Notes: generated from the sequence alone by a model not told the origin. Shown: positions 19,260-28,342, numbered from the stretch's first letter. The stretch: DNA of 64,000 nt from Dulcicalothrix desertica PCC 7102 (GCF_003991905.1 NZ_RSCL01000004.1:124001-188000); one strand, 5' to 3'. Made by a program: numbers and translations.

Positions 19260-19541
19260 ATGCGGTATTATAAGTGGTTCTGGACGGTGCCTTTAGGTGG
19301 AGATTTTGATGCATGGGGTACAAGTACCTACTTCTTGGAAATAGGTGAAAATGCTTACACGTATAGGCAAATAGAACTTTACGAAAACGGCAATGTCTTG
19401 TCCTACGACAAAAAACATTTCAGTGATGACTATGGTCGGTTAAGTGACCAGCCGATTAAAGATGATAATCTGGAAGAGTTTGAAATTACTGAAGCCGAAT
19501 TTGAATATGTGTGGAATGAAAATATTCCGATGAATAGGTAA
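19260..19541 (+). CDS. Small hypothetical protein (DUF6881-like)
   Basis: Start chosen at the ATG at 19260 (MRYYKWFWTVPLGGD) because GTGGGAG lies about 9 bases upstream; a GTG at 19245 is possible. 93 residues, acidic and aromatic-rich, with repeated Y/F-E patterns (FLEIGENAYTYRQIELYENG, FEITEAEFEYVW). It resembles DUF6881 domains. Being 33 bases behind the NADAR gene, it may be co-expressed. The function is not known to me. Confidence 0.6.
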   Translation: MRYYKWFWTVPLGGDFDAWGTSTYFLEIGENAYTYRQIELYENGNVLSYDKKHFSDDYGRLSDQPIKDDNLEEFEITEAEFEYVWNENIPMNR

Positions 19542-19693
19542 TATTAATCAAAGTCAATATCATTTTCAAACAGGCGCCAGAATACGCATCATCAAAAAGC
19601 ACCCTTTAATATAACTTAAGACAGGTATTTTATGTGGGATGAGAGAAAATAACTATTTCTGGGAAAACTAAAAAATAAGAGTAATCAGGGTGG

Positions 19694-20797
19694 TTGAATG
19701 TGGAAAGCGGATGTAACAACATTACAGAAGAGATGATTCAGGTGCAGTCAAGAACCGTATATCCGAATGTTAGACAGCGCGGCACAATTAACCACGAGTA
19801 TCAACAAGTACCAGCAGAAATACTAATGTCAGAACTAGATGACTACTCATCTGAAGCATACACACTATTATGCGAAGGTATTCAACACCAGCAAGCCGGT
19901 GAGTTTGTTGCTGCAACTAAATCTTTACAACAATCATTAGCATTGTTTCAAGCTTTTGGCAACTCCCATTTACAAGCACAAGCGATTAGTTCTTTGATAC
20001 TAGTTGCGTATAATTCAGGTGATTACAAAGGCGCCATATCATACTCACAGCAATGTTTATCTTTGGCGATAGAAATCAATGACGTGCGTTTGCGACTACA
20101 ATCATTATCCCACATAGGCAATTCATACCGTCATATAGGTAATTATGAGCAAGCAACTGAATATTTGCAAGACTGTTTAAATATTGCACGTTCTTGCGGT
20201 GATAAAAAAAGTCAAGTTGCCGCACTGAATAATTTAGGGCTTGTGTATAAGGCGAATGGAAATCTACAGCAAGCAATAGAATATAAAGAGCAAAGTCTTA
20301 AGCTAGTACGCGAACTCAAAGATAGTTTTGCAGAAGAACAAGTTTTGAAGAACTTGGGTAATGCTTGGTATGCTTTAGGAAATTACCAGAAGGCAATTGA
20401 GTGTTATAGAGATTGTGTAAGAATAGCACGCACGCTTAATAATCATCGTAGTGTCATTCAGGTACTTAAACATTTGGGTAATGCTTGTTATGCTTTAAAC
20501 AATTATCCACAGGCTATTCAGTATTATGAAGAACGTTTGAAAGTTGCTGAAAAAGCACAAGATAAACGTAGTCAGGAGCAATCTTTAGGAAGCTTGGGAG
20601 TTGCTTACGAAGCTTTAGGTGATTACTCTAATGCGATTAAGTATTATGAAGAACGTTTAAATTTATCACAAGAGATGAAAGACCTTAAGAGCGAAGAACA
20701 GGCGCTTGCGAGTTTGAAGGCTGCTTGCTATGCTTCGGGAGATTATGCGAAAGCAGTACAATATGAAGAAATTATAAAAGGAACACAGACGCGCTAA
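19694..20797 (+). CDS. Tetratricopeptide-repeat protein
   Basis: TTG start at 19694 with AGGGTGG just upstream; an ATG at 19733 (MIQVQSRT) is an alternative. 367 residues, of which about 55-365 are TPR-like repeats of about 40 residues, each with a pattern like LGNAWYALGNYQKAIECY. This fits the longer-unit type seen in Rapsyn/LGN-like regulators. It probably serves as a protein-interaction scaffold; no enzymatic domain is attached. It ends 4 bases into the converging phosphoribosyltransferase gene. Confidence 0.85.
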   Translation: MNVESGCNNITEEMIQVQSRTVYPNVRQRGTINHEYQQVPAEILMSELDDYSSEAYTLLCEGIQHQQAGEFVAATKSLQQSLALFQAFGNSHLQAQAISSLILVAYNSGDYKGAISYSQQCLSLAIEINDVRLRLQSLSHIGNSYRHIGNYEQATEYLQDCLNIARSCGDKKSQVAALNNLGLVYKANGNLQQAIEYKEQSLKLVRELKDSFAEEQVLKNLGNAWYALGNYQKAIECYRDCVRIARTLNNHRSVIQVLKHLGNACYALNNYPQAIQYYEERLKVAEKAQDKRSQEQSLGSLGVAYEALGDYSNAIKYYEERLNLSQEMKDLKSEEQALASLKAACYASGDYAKAVQYEEIIKGTQTR

Positions 20798-21486
20798 CTT
20801 TTAACCTTCAAATATTCTAATGCTTCGGATGTTGGGACTTGTGGAAATTTGAAGTAAAAGCTGCTAACGCTAACAAATTGTTCGGGTGTTGCAAGTACTA
20901 TGACACGATGGTTAATTTTTGAGTCGTGTAGTATACTATCGCACCATTCTTGTAACCAAGGTATCATCGATGGTGGTGCTAGCGGCGCCACTAACCAAAT
21001 TTGTGCGGGTTCAAGTTTTGCTAGTGCTTTGACTGCGACAGCTATAGTCATTCCCGTGGCGATACCATCATCGACCAAAATTAGTATGGCGCCTTGATGA
21101 TTAACTTCTGGACAAAATGGCAGAAATTGTGATTCTAGTGATTTGGCTTTATCAATAGCTGTTTCCATAGCTTGTTCTCGCCAACGCTCTGGTCGAAAGC
21201 TAAAGGTTTTTTGCTCCATCCATAATACTTCGCCAGATGCAGTGACGGCGCCTACTGCTAACTCTGGGTTATTGGGGTGGGTAATTTTTTTAGAGACTAA
21301 AACCGTTAAAGGACACGAAAGGGCATTTGCAATTGGTGAAGCAACTGGTAGTCCTCCCCGTGGTAGTGCATAAACAATTTTGTTACATGTTGCATCCACC
21401 GGATGTTGCATTAACTCAGCTTGAATAAGTGCCGCTAGTTTTTCACCAGCTTGGGTGCGGTCTTGAAAAAGTGGGGCATTTATCAT
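20794..21486 (-). CDS. Phosphoribosyltransferase domain protein
   Basis: 230 residues. The PRPP-binding motif ILILVDDGIATGMTIAVAV (two acidic residues then D-G-x-A-T-G-x-T) and the early YALPRGGLPVASPIA loop identify a type I PRTase fold. Enzymes of this orphan subgroup are often fused or linked to hydrolases in other bacteria; the base acceptor is unknown. Its stop overlaps the convergent TPR gene by 4 bases. Monocistronic here. Confidence 0.85.
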   Translation of the reverse strand: MINAPLFQDRTQAGEKLAALIQAELMQHPVDATCNKIVYALPRGGLPVASPIANALSCPLTVLVSKKITHPNNPELAVGAVTASGEVLWMEQKTFSFRPERWREQAMETAIDKAKSLESQFLPFCPEVNHQGAILILVDDGIATGMTIAVAVKALAKLEPAQIWLVAPLAPPSMIPWLQEWCDSILHDSKINHRVIVLATPEQFVSVSSFYFKFPQVPTSEALEYLKVKS

Positions 21487-21599
21487 TAATTAACCCCCAT
21501 ACTCTAAAATGACATTACTTTTATAATGACCGATTTTTGAGATAGTTGTAATTATCTGACCAAAAAGATTTAAAATTGTTATACATACGACAAATCGGC

Positions 21600-21666
21600 A
21601 GAAACCTGGTTTCTATGCAAAATCATTGTTTTTATTACACGATATCGACAAAGAAACCAGGTTTCT
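21600..21666. repeat. Paired AGAAACCTGGTTTCT palindrome element
   Basis: Second copy of the 67-base element described at 12160-12226: palindrome, AT-rich spacer with GCAAAAT and TTTTTATTA, and a second palindrome. It sits between the PRTase gene and the UDG gene, about 50 bases before the UDG start. Confidence 0.8.
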
Positions 21667-21717
21667 AGTTAAACTATAATTTGATACCCGGTGCTTTTGC
21701 CCGTAAAATAAAGTTTC

Positions 21718-22404
21718 ATGAGTAGTGATCAACTCAACCTCTTCAATCTCTCAGAACCAAGTCTAAGTCCTGGAATTAACGACTTAATTCCAACTGATGC
21801 CAAAATTCCTATCCCTGCTGGTACTTATGCAAGCATGGTTCAATTAGCACAACATTGTAATCAGTGTCACCGTTGTGGATTAGGAGATACCCGTACTCAT
21901 GCAGTTGTCGGACGCGGAAATCTCAATGCCGACATTATGATTGTGGGAGAGGCGCCAGGGCAAAACGAGGACGAAACAGGTTTACCATTTGTGGGCCGTT
22001 CGGGACAACTTCTAGAAAAAATCTTACAATCAGTTCGACTTGATACTGAGCAAGATGTTTATATTTGTAACATAAATAAATGCCGACCACCAGAGAATCG
22101 GGTGCCAACTGCCAAAGAAATGGCAGCTTGCAAACCTTATATATTTGAACAAATTCGCTTAGTTAACCCAAAAATAATCCTTTTGACAGGTGCAACAGCA
22201 GTAAAAGGTCTAATTGGTGACAAAGGGTCAATGACAAGTATTCGTGGTAAATGGATAGAGTGGGAAGGAAGATTTTGTATGCCAATTTTCCACCCATCTT
22301 ATTTATTGCGTAACCCTACGCGCGACCGAGGTGGTCCAAAATGGCAGATGTGGCAAGATATTCAACTTGTGCGTGCAAAGTATGATGAAATACGTACTGC
22401 TTGA
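21718..22404 (+). CDS. Family 4 uracil-DNA glycosylase (Fe-S)
   Basis: 228 residues. The N-terminal C-x2-C arrangement (HCNQCHRCGLG) and two later cysteines (MAACKPY, RFCMPIF) supply four ligands for a 4Fe-4S cluster; GEAPGQNEDETGLPFVG is the uracil-recognition motif A of family 4, and HPSYLLRNP is motif B. It excises uracil from DNA formed by cytosine deamination. The first about 45 residues before the Fe-S region are a low-complexity extension. Monocistronic. Confidence 0.94.
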   Translation: MSSDQLNLFNLSEPSLSPGINDLIPTDAKIPIPAGTYASMVQLAQHCNQCHRCGLGDTRTHAVVGRGNLNADIMIVGEAPGQNEDETGLPFVGRSGQLLEKILQSVRLDTEQDVYICNINKCRPPENRVPTAKEMAACKPYIFEQIRLVNPKIILLTGATAVKGLIGDKGSMTSIRGKWIEWEGRFCMPIFHPSYLLRNPTRDRGGPKWQMWQDIQLVRAKYDEIRTA

Positions 22405-22511
22405 ATGATATCTGAGTAAATACGCGCATTAAAGTTTTAATGTCGATACACGTGTTTCTATTTCACACTTGTGTCAAAATAAGGTTGCTTTCTTATATAT
22501 CAGTAAAAGCC

Positions 22512-23039
22512 ATGTACGCTAAAAGTTTAATAGCCATAGTATCGAGTTTAATAGCAATTGCTTATACAGTCCCAGGTGCAACCCAGAATGCACCAGAGCA
22601 ATCTGCCACCACACGACAAGTAGATAGAAGATTTAACATTTCTTTTGAACCCCGTCCTTGTCAGCGTAGTAGTAGTACAAGGGTAACTTGTGATGTGATA
22701 GTTACAAATTTTACAGATACACATCGACAAATCAGCTTTGGCGCCGGATATGATAGTTATCAAACACGTCTTGTAGACACTGATGGAAATGTTTACACAG
22801 CAGGTAGTTTACAGTTTAACCAATATCAGCGTGCATCTGAAAGAGCATTAATTGAACTGGCGCCTGGGGTTCCCACAAGACTTGCGTTCAACTTTAGAGT
22901 ACCACAGACAATTAGTAACTTATCAGTACTCGATTTAGGGTATCGAGTAACTGGCAGAATAGACACAACAGCGCGATTGAGTTTACCTAATATAGGTACC
23001 ATTACATCGAATAGTGCCCAGAAAAAATCGGATAAATAG
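22512..23039 (+). CDS. Secreted hypothetical protein
   Basis: Start placed at the ATG at 22512 (MYAKSLIAIVSSLIAIAYTV), which gives a normal Sec signal peptide ending near ATQNA; the frame is open 72 bases further upstream, but that part looks noncoding. The mature part of about 150 residues reads as a beta-sandwich (SFEPRPCQRSSSTRVTCDVIV, two cysteines that could form a disulfide; LVDTDGNVYTAGSL). No family recognised. Likely periplasmic. Confidence 0.7.
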   Translation: MYAKSLIAIVSSLIAIAYTVPGATQNAPEQSATTRQVDRRFNISFEPRPCQRSSSTRVTCDVIVTNFTDTHRQISFGAGYDSYQTRLVDTDGNVYTAGSLQFNQYQRASERALIELAPGVPTRLAFNFRVPQTISNLSVLDLGYRVTGRIDTTARLSLPNIGTITSNSAQKKSDK

Positions 23040-23089
23040 CATTTTGGCGCCGGGGGAAAATTGGCACTCCTCCCCCATTAATAAACAAT

Positions 23090-23398
23090 TTACATCTGGA
23101 GAAATTTCCGAACCTGATATTCGGATGACTCCACCATTTGGTAAGCAAAGCCAAGAGCGGTATCAAACTGCTGATATATTGGCTCTAAATCCTTTTCTGG
23201 TATAGCTTTCCACTGTTCGCGAGTAGCCCACTGTATCACCAAGGTTATTTCTTCAGGTACATTTGGATTAATCCATACTTCTTTACCGAGAAACCCAGGA
23301 TACTTAGCTAGTGCAGTTGTCCATATTTCATCATCCAATGAGATGAATATTTCGCGCCGTTGCGAAGGGACTTTAAACTTGAGTAACTCGATAACCAT
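23090..23398 (-). CDS. TIGR03792 family (ABM-like) protein
   Basis: Start taken at 23398 (MVIELLKFKVPSQRREIF); an upstream in-frame ATG is less family-like. 102 residues with a dimeric alpha+beta barrel pattern and the family's ITLVIQWATREQWKAIPE segment. The TIGR03792 group is cyanobacterial and of unknown function, related to antibiotic-biosynthesis monooxygenase folds. Converges with the preceding secreted-protein gene, 50 bases apart. Confidence 0.8.
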   Translation of the reverse strand: MVIELLKFKVPSQRREIFISLDDEIWTTALAKYPGFLGKEVWINPNVPEEITLVIQWATREQWKAIPEKDLEPIYQQFDTALGFAYQMVESSEYQVRKFLQM

Positions 23399-23524
23399 GC
23401 ACTTACATTTACCTATTTTAGTTTGCCACAATAGAGCTGTAGTCTAGAGACACTAGCGATTAGCATAACTTGACGGTAGTTACAAATAACCAGCTAGTTT
23501 AAAAAAAAACAATAGGAAAAAGGT

Positions 23525-23848
23525 ATGGATAACAACAATTGGATGCAGCAGCTATTAATGCTTGGTATTGGCACAACCTCAGTAATGGCAGAAAAAATCA
23601 AAGAAGCTGGTGACAGATTAGTCAAAGACGGAAAACTCGACCCAGAGCAAGCGAAAGCAGTAATGGACGACATGGTGCAGCAAATGAAATCTGAGCAAGG
23701 TAACTGGGATGCCACCATGCAGCGTCAAATGCGAAACATGATGCAAGATTTAGGAGTAGCACGTCAATCAGAAGTAGACGAATTACGCGGTAGAATAGAC
23801 CGTTTAGAGCGTCAAGTACGCGACCTAGAAAATAAAATGTGGAAATAA
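23525..23848 (+). CDS. Phasin-like coiled-coil protein
   Basis: 107 residues. The N-terminal half (NWMQQLLMLGIGTTSVMAEK) is amphipathic, and the second half is charged heptads ending RIDRLERQVRDLENKMWK, a clear coiled coil. The layout matches the phasin-family/PhaF-like small proteins that cyanobacteria encode, which may coat granules or form oligomers. GGAAAAAGGT is just upstream. A hairpin at 23856-23877 follows 7 bases after the stop. Confidence 0.7.
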   Translation: MDNNNWMQQLLMLGIGTTSVMAEKIKEAGDRLVKDGKLDPEQAKAVMDDMVQQMKSEQGNWDATMQRQMRNMMQDLGVARQSEVDELRGRIDRLERQVRDLENKMWK

Positions 23849-23855
23849 TCTTGTA

Positions 23856-23877
23856 GCACAGGCCGAAAAGCCTGTGC
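23856..23877 (+). terminator. Hairpin terminator after the phasin-like gene
   Basis: GCACAGGC and GCCTGTGC form an 8-bp perfect stem with a CGAAAA loop; a T-rich stretch (TTATTTTTTT) lies about 12 bases downstream. The spacing to the Ts is loose, so efficiency is uncertain. Confidence 0.6.
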
Positions 23878-24113
23878 ACTGATATTGTTATTTTTTTATT
23901 ACCACAGAGACTATTAGGACATACAGAAAGAATTATTAAGAAATAAACCTAGTAAAATTAATAACATCTAGTACTTATTTACTTCCTCTTCTAAAGATAG
24001 AGGAGAGGGAAGTTTTTTCATAAATACCGTTTCTGATTTAAACTTAATTTTGTCGTACTCATAACTCAGCACTCAGCACTCATAACTCATAACTTCCAAA
24101 GGAGGGTTTTAAG
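23878..24113. other. Intergenic region with ACTCAGC heptamer array
   Basis: AT-rich. Degenerate heptamer repeats (ACTCAGC/ACTCATA) lie at 24060-24093, like those at 4488-4520, directly before the ribosome-binding site GGAGGG (24101-24106) of the FKBP gene. No gene seen in it. Confidence 0.65.
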
Positions 24114-24644
24114 TTGAAAGCGATATTTCTTAGTGTGGGTATTATGATGGTCTGCGTTGTAGTTCTAGTACTAGCGCAAATCGGTGGCAATAACGCAGAA
24201 GCAAAAGCTGCTCAAATCAGTCAACCTACACCTGTTATCACACAAACAACACCAAACATAGAAAGCAACACCTTAATAGCGAGCAAAGACATGTCAGACG
24301 AAAATATTATCACTACTCCCTCTGGACTAAAATACGTAGAAATCCAAGAGGGTACAGGTGAAACTCCCCAAACAGGACAAACAGTACAAGTACACTACAC
24401 AGGTACATTAGAAGACGGTACCAAATTCGATAGCTCACGCGACCGTGGTCAACCCTTCAAATTCAACATAGGTCGTGGACAAGTTATCAAAGGTTGGGAC
24501 GAAGGACTCAGCACCATGAAAGTTGGTGGGCGCCGTAAATTAATCATCCCATCCGAACTAGGTTACGGAGCGCGCGGTGCAGGTGGCGTAATTCCACCTT
24601 ACTCAACCCTAATTTTCGATGTCGAACTATTAGGAGTCAACTAA
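24114..24644 (+). CDS. FKBP-type peptidyl-prolyl isomerase, exported
   Basis: TTG start at 24114, decided by GGAGGG 7 bases upstream. 176 residues: N-terminal hydrophobic segment ([20 protein letters not shown]) acting as a signal or anchor, a Thr/Gln-rich linker, and one complete FKBP domain ([18 protein letters not shown] ... [20 protein letters not shown] ... ELGYGARG ... [11 protein letters not shown]). It accelerates proline isomerisation in folding proteins, probably in the periplasm or thylakoid lumen. Followed by a palindromic terminator-like repeat shared with convergent dnaB. Confidence 0.93.
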   Translation: MKAIFLSVGIMMVCVVVLVLAQIGGNNAEAKAAQISQPTPVITQTTPNIESNTLIASKDMSDENIITTPSGLKYVEIQEGTGETPQTGQTVQVHYTGTLEDGTKFDSSRDRGQPFKFNIGRGQVIKGWDEGLSTMKVGGRRKLIIPSELGYGARGAGGVIPPYSTLIFDVELLGVN

Positions 24645-24653
24645 TACTCCATT

Positions 24654-24678
24654 GTAGGGTGGGCACTGCCCACCTTAC
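24654..24678. repeat. GTAGGGTGGGC/GCCCACCTTAC palindrome
   Basis: A 25-base hairpin between the convergent FKBP and dnaB genes, probably a bidirectional terminator. Near-identical copies are at 38766-38790, 49756-49780 and 51051-51075, always just after a gene end or between genes, so it is a dispersed intergenic repeat. Confidence 0.75.
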
Positions 24679-24693
24679 GAGCAACACCTAACT

Positions 24694-27600
24694 CTAATAA
24701 CTGCCTCGTGCTAAATTTTTGAACTGAGTAAACTGTGGGTCAAACAACAGCTTTATAGTTCCAGTTGGCCCATGACGGTGTTTAGCGACAATAACTTCAG
24801 CCAAACCTCGCTCAGGTGTATCCGGAGAATAATACTCATCACGATATAACATCATCACCAAATCGGCATCTTGTTCAATTGAGTTGTGAGCAATGATACC
24901 GTTAACTACAAAATTATGTAGCCCAGGAACTGTTAAATCATAAACTTCAGTCTCCCCACCTGGTTCGATAGAAATAATTTCATCCCAGTAAACATCACTT
25001 ACAGATAAACGAGCTAGATCATTGGATTGTACAACAGCAGCTAATCTTGCTGCTCTATCACGACTTATATTTTGCTTGTATAATGTTGTCCCGCAGTAGT
25101 CATAATTTAATTGAACTGTTGAAGCAATACGTGAAGAAGGTTCTAACTCATCAAGTCTACACCAACCATTGATGGTTAAAAATTTGTGATTACCTGTGGC
25201 ACGAATTTTTCTTCCTAATCTAGTAGTCAAAGTAAATACAGGTTTAACACCTGTAGAAAAGGCATTACTCACAATTGCTTTTTCTAATTTCATTGTGGCT
25301 TCGTTAAGTGCCCAAACAGCAAAACCAGATTTACCTACTAATTCTTTAATTGGAACTTGCATACCAGTATCAGCTAACGTCACCAAGCTGTCACCAGTTA
25401 AGCAACCTGACTCGCGTAAATCTGCTAACATTGGTCGCTTATTTGTACGTGATTCTACGCCTCTACTTAGCTGCGAAAGCGCAATAACTGGTACATTTAA
25501 TTCCCTTGCTAAACCTTTAATGTTACGAGTAATTTTCGATAACTCTTGAACGCGGTTATCACCTGCACCCTCCATTAATTGTAAGTAATCTATCAAGATT
25601 AGCCCTAAATCGGCGCCTGCTTCTGCTTGTAGGCGCCGTGCTTGGCTTCGCATTTCAGTTACAGTAATGCCAGGTGTATCATCTATATAGATAGGCATAT
25701 CCTGTAATAAGCTAATACCGCGCGTTAAATCTTCCCATTGATTTTGACTAATACGTCCACTTCGCAAATAAGTACTTTCAATTCTTGCTTCGCTCGATAA
25801 CATCCGCAACGCCAATTGTTCTTTGGACATTTCTAAACTAAATATTGCCACTGGCATTCGCATTGAACCAGCAATATAGTGAGCTATATTAATCGAAAAG
25901 CTCGTATTGTGTACACATATATCATTAGCAACAAAGTTGTGAGTTTCTGGAATAGTCAAGTCATAAACTTGCTTTTCTCCCATTGGTTCGATTGAGACAA
26001 TTTCATCCCAATATACATCACTATTAGCTAACTGTTGAAGTGGTAAACTTTCTAAGGTACTTGCAAGAATATAAAGTCTTTCTCGTGATAGACACCGCTT
26101 ACCAACATGCATATTTGAAGCTCCTTTGATTCCTGCACGCCTCGCTAAAACAGCCCAAGGTTCATTTCCTTTTACAATAGCAAGTTGTTGCCAAATATCT
26201 ACAGGAATTGTGTCATAGTTAGTCTGATAAACTCTGTTTTCTAAAGCTAACTCTATATTAGATATTGCTTTCTCTTTACCAAAAATACCTATTTCTGAAA
26301 TAAAGGTTTTGATAGAGTAAGCATCAGTTATATCTAATTGCCAAGCTTCTCGACGACTCTCGTTATATTTAACAGATTTTCTTTTCAAAGTTGCGATAAT
26401 TCCAAATCTCAGAAGCAGATGTTGAATTTGCCTAGCAAGTTTCTCACTAACACTACAATACCCTAATTGTGCTTGACCTGATTTTAATAATGATGCCCAT
26501 CCATCAGTTGCAAATAAGCGGTTTAAGAACAGAGCGATTTGCGCTCGTGTCAATTTAAATACAATCGGTGGAATAGTTTTCTTGTGAGCATTTTTGCCCC
26601 ATAGGTTTTGTTCTTGTAACCATAATTTTAATAAATTATCGCTACTCTTACGAATTGTTGCAAATCCTAAAGGAGCTAATTGTTGCGGTGTAACTTCAAG
26701 CGTTTTACAAAGTAATTCAAAAATCTGAGCATTTGGTACGCTTTTTCCTTGCTGCCACATACAAAGCAAAGCAGGTGAAACTCTCAATTTCAAGCTTATT
26801 TGTCTACTTGATAAACATGACAAAGAAATAGCAGTTTTTAAACGTTCAGCAAAAATCTGTCTTTGAGTAGAAATAAATTCATAATTTTTAGCCACGTAAA
26901 GTGATGGAGCGCGCATTCCTGAATAATCCTGTAATCTGACCTTCATCCCCACAAAATTTGTTACAGCGTGAGAGAAATCTTCTTGCAGTAAAGGATTGGT
27001 ATTTGTAAATTGTGGATTTGTTGCAGTTAAACAACCATCACCAATAAGATACGCTAGCAATTTCACTTCGCTATCGGTAATAGTTTCTGTACCGAATACA
27101 TTATACTTTCTAGGTACTGCGACTTTATCACCTACCTTCAATTCAGAAAGTGGGCGCCATCCATTAATGGTTAAATATGGATGAGTTACAGTTGTTTCTA
27201 CATATCTCCCTAAGCGAGTAGTAACACGGAATACTGGCTTATAACCATCATCTACGTAAGCTGCTGGTTGAGCTACTTTAAATTTCCAATTATCTCCCAA
27301 TGTAATTAAATTCCCTGTTTGGCGATGATATATCTCTTCTATAGAAGAAATAGAACCATCAGCTAGCAAAATTTCTGTATCGTAAGCTACACATTTCCCC
27401 ATCGCCGGTCTCCCGGCAATAATAACTAAGTCTGAGCGCTGAAAACCACCGTTTATCATTGCGTCCAAATCGTAGTAACCAGAGGAAATACCTGGTAAGG
27501 CTATACCTTGATTACGATTCTCAATATCTTTAAAATTACTAATTAGAGAATCACTGATATGAACTAAACCGGAATTAGAGCGGTCTTGAGCAATATTAAA

Positions 27601-28059
27601 AACTTTTTGCTCTGCTTGGTCTATGACTTTACTAATATCCGTTTCTGTCTCGAATCCTAACTGGACTATTTCATTTCCAGCTTTGATTAATCGGCGCCGT
27701 TGGTATTTGTCTGTAATTAATTGTGCTAAAGCATCAATGTTTACAGCAGATACTGTAGATTCAATCAAAGACGCGAGTTTATTTCTACCACCAACGCGCG
27801 TGAGCAAATCATGGTCAGACAGCCAACTTGTTACACTAAGTAAGTCAGTTGGTTTACCTTGCTGATGCAGTTTTAAAGTCGCTTGGTAAATTTCCTTATG
27901 GGCACTGATATAAAATGCTTCTGGTTGCAGACGGTCACTGACTCTACTGATTGCTTCTGGGTCTAATAATATACCGCCAAGCACAGCTTCCTCAGCCTCA
28001 ATAATTTGCGGTGGTAAGCGGTCAACACTACTATTTTGAAAATTTAATTCTTCAGACAT
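24694..28059 (-). CDS. dnaB: Replicative DNA helicase DnaB containing two inteins
   Basis: 1121 codons; after removal of two inteins the host protein is 451 residues, a normal DnaB. Extein 1 (1-222) has the N-terminal primase-interacting domain and ends in the P-loop GRPAMGK; extein 2 (719-885) has LEMSKEQLALRML, ILIDYLQLM (Walker B) and LSQLSRGVESR; extein 3 (1060-1121) has SIEQDADLVMMLYRDEYY and the C-terminal arginine-finger region. DnaB unwinds DNA at the replication fork. The inteins sit inside the Walker A loop and next to the DLRESG/SIEQDAD motif, so the helicase should be inactive until both splice. Monocistronic; convergent with FKBP. Confidence 0.96.
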   Translation of the reverse strand: MSEELNFQNSSVDRLPPQIIEAEEAVLGGILLDPEAISRVSDRLQPEAFYISAHKEIYQATLKLHQQGKPTDLLSVTSWLSDHDLLTRVGGRNKLASLIESTVSAVNIDALAQLITDKYQRRRLIKAGNEIVQLGFETETDISKVIDQAEQKVFNIAQDRSNSGLVHISDSLISNFKDIENRNQGIALPGISSGYYDLDAMINGGFQRSDLVIIAGRPAMGKCVAYDTEILLADGSISSIEEIYHRQTGNLITLGDNWKFKVAQPAAYVDDGYKPVFRVTTRLGRYVETTVTHPYLTINGWRPLSELKVGDKVAVPRKYNVFGTETITDSEVKLLAYLIGDGCLTATNPQFTNTNPLLQEDFSHAVTNFVGMKVRLQDYSGMRAPSLYVAKNYEFISTQRQIFAERLKTAISLSCLSSRQISLKLRVSPALLCMWQQGKSVPNAQIFELLCKTLEVTPQQLAPLGFATIRKSSDNLLKLWLQEQNLWGKNAHKKTIPPIVFKLTRAQIALFLNRLFATDGWASLLKSGQAQLGYCSVSEKLARQIQHLLLRFGIIATLKRKSVKYNESRREAWQLDITDAYSIKTFISEIGIFGKEKAISNIELALENRVYQTNYDTIPVDIWQQLAIVKGNEPWAVLARRAGIKGASNMHVGKRCLSRERLYILASTLESLPLQQLANSDVYWDEIVSIEPMGEKQVYDLTIPETHNFVANDICVHNTSFSINIAHYIAGSMRMPVAIFSLEMSKEQLALRMLSSEARIESTYLRSGRISQNQWEDLTRGISLLQDMPIYIDDTPGITVTEMRSQARRLQAEAGADLGLILIDYLQLMEGAGDNRVQELSKITRNIKGLARELNVPVIALSQLSRGVESRTNKRPMLADLRESGCLTGDSLVTLADTGMQVPIKELVGKSGFAVWALNEATMKLEKAIVSNAFSTGVKPVFTLTTRLGRKIRATGNHKFLTINGWCRLDELEPSSRIASTVQLNYDYCGTTLYKQNISRDRAARLAAVVQSNDLARLSVSDVYWDEIISIEPGGETEVYDLTVPGLHNFVVNGIIAHNSIEQDADLVMMLYRDEYYSPDTPERGLAEVIVAKHRHGPTGTIKLLFDPQFTQFKNLARGSY
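24883..25404 (-). other. Intein 2 in DnaB (mini-intein, DLRESG site)
   Basis: Residues 886-1059 (174 aa) between DLRESG and SIEQDAD, the same position as the known Synechocystis DnaB intein. It begins CLTGDSLVTLAD (Cys886), has block B (ATGNHKFLTINGW) and ends VYDLTVPGLHNFVVNGIIAHN with Asn1059 followed by Ser1060. No LAGLIDADG motif is present; the short central region (NISRDRAARLAAVVQ) is what remains of an endonuclease insertion. The tails of the two inteins (SDVYWDEI-SIEP-G-VYDLT-P-HNFV) are closely similar, suggesting common ancestry. Confidence 0.92.
25906..27393 (-). other. Intein 1 in DnaB (LAGLIDADG, P-loop site)
   Basis: Residues 223-718 of the precursor (496 aa), inserted between GRPAMGK and TSFSINIAH. 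It begins with Cys223 (block A CVAYDTEILLADGS), has block B (VTHPYLTINGW) and ends VYDLTIPETHNFVANDICVHN, with Asn718 followed by Thr719 as the +1 nucleophile. Two LAGLIDADG-like motifs, LLAYLIGDG (about 335-343) and FLNRLFATDG (about 511-520), carry the acidic catalytic positions, so the homing endonuclease may be active. Between them, about 413-465 (SSRQISLKLRVSPALLCMWQ) reads as an XRE-like helix-turn-helix, and 635-665 (VLARRAGIKGASNMHVGKR) as another. All splicing residues are present. Confidence 0.9.
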
Positions 28060-28342
28060 AAAGACTTGTATTAAGGTAAATACCCTTGGAGATTTGGAAA
28101 CCTCCGAAACTATGATAGTATATATGTATTTTAATTGCTACTGTAGATGCGAAGAAACCGGGTTTTTTTATTGAAATATTGTAATAAAAATAACATTTTT
28201 GCGTAGAAACCCGGTTTCTAGGATTTTAGATAACAATAGTTTATATAAAATTAATTTACTAATTCATTTAAATTGGAACAAATGATAACAAATAATCTTC
28301 TGAGGCAAATAAATATAGATTAGAGTATTTTTTTGATAAACT
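28060..28342. repeat. Intergenic region with a paired AGAAACCGGGTTT element
   Basis: The element at 28153-28219 has AGAAACCGGGTTTTT at one end and AGAAACCCGGTTTCT at the other with an AT-rich spacer; read on the minus strand it matches the order GCAAAAAT ... TTTTTATTA of the copies at 12160 and 21600. The remaining bases before the next gene show nothing further. Confidence 0.7.
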
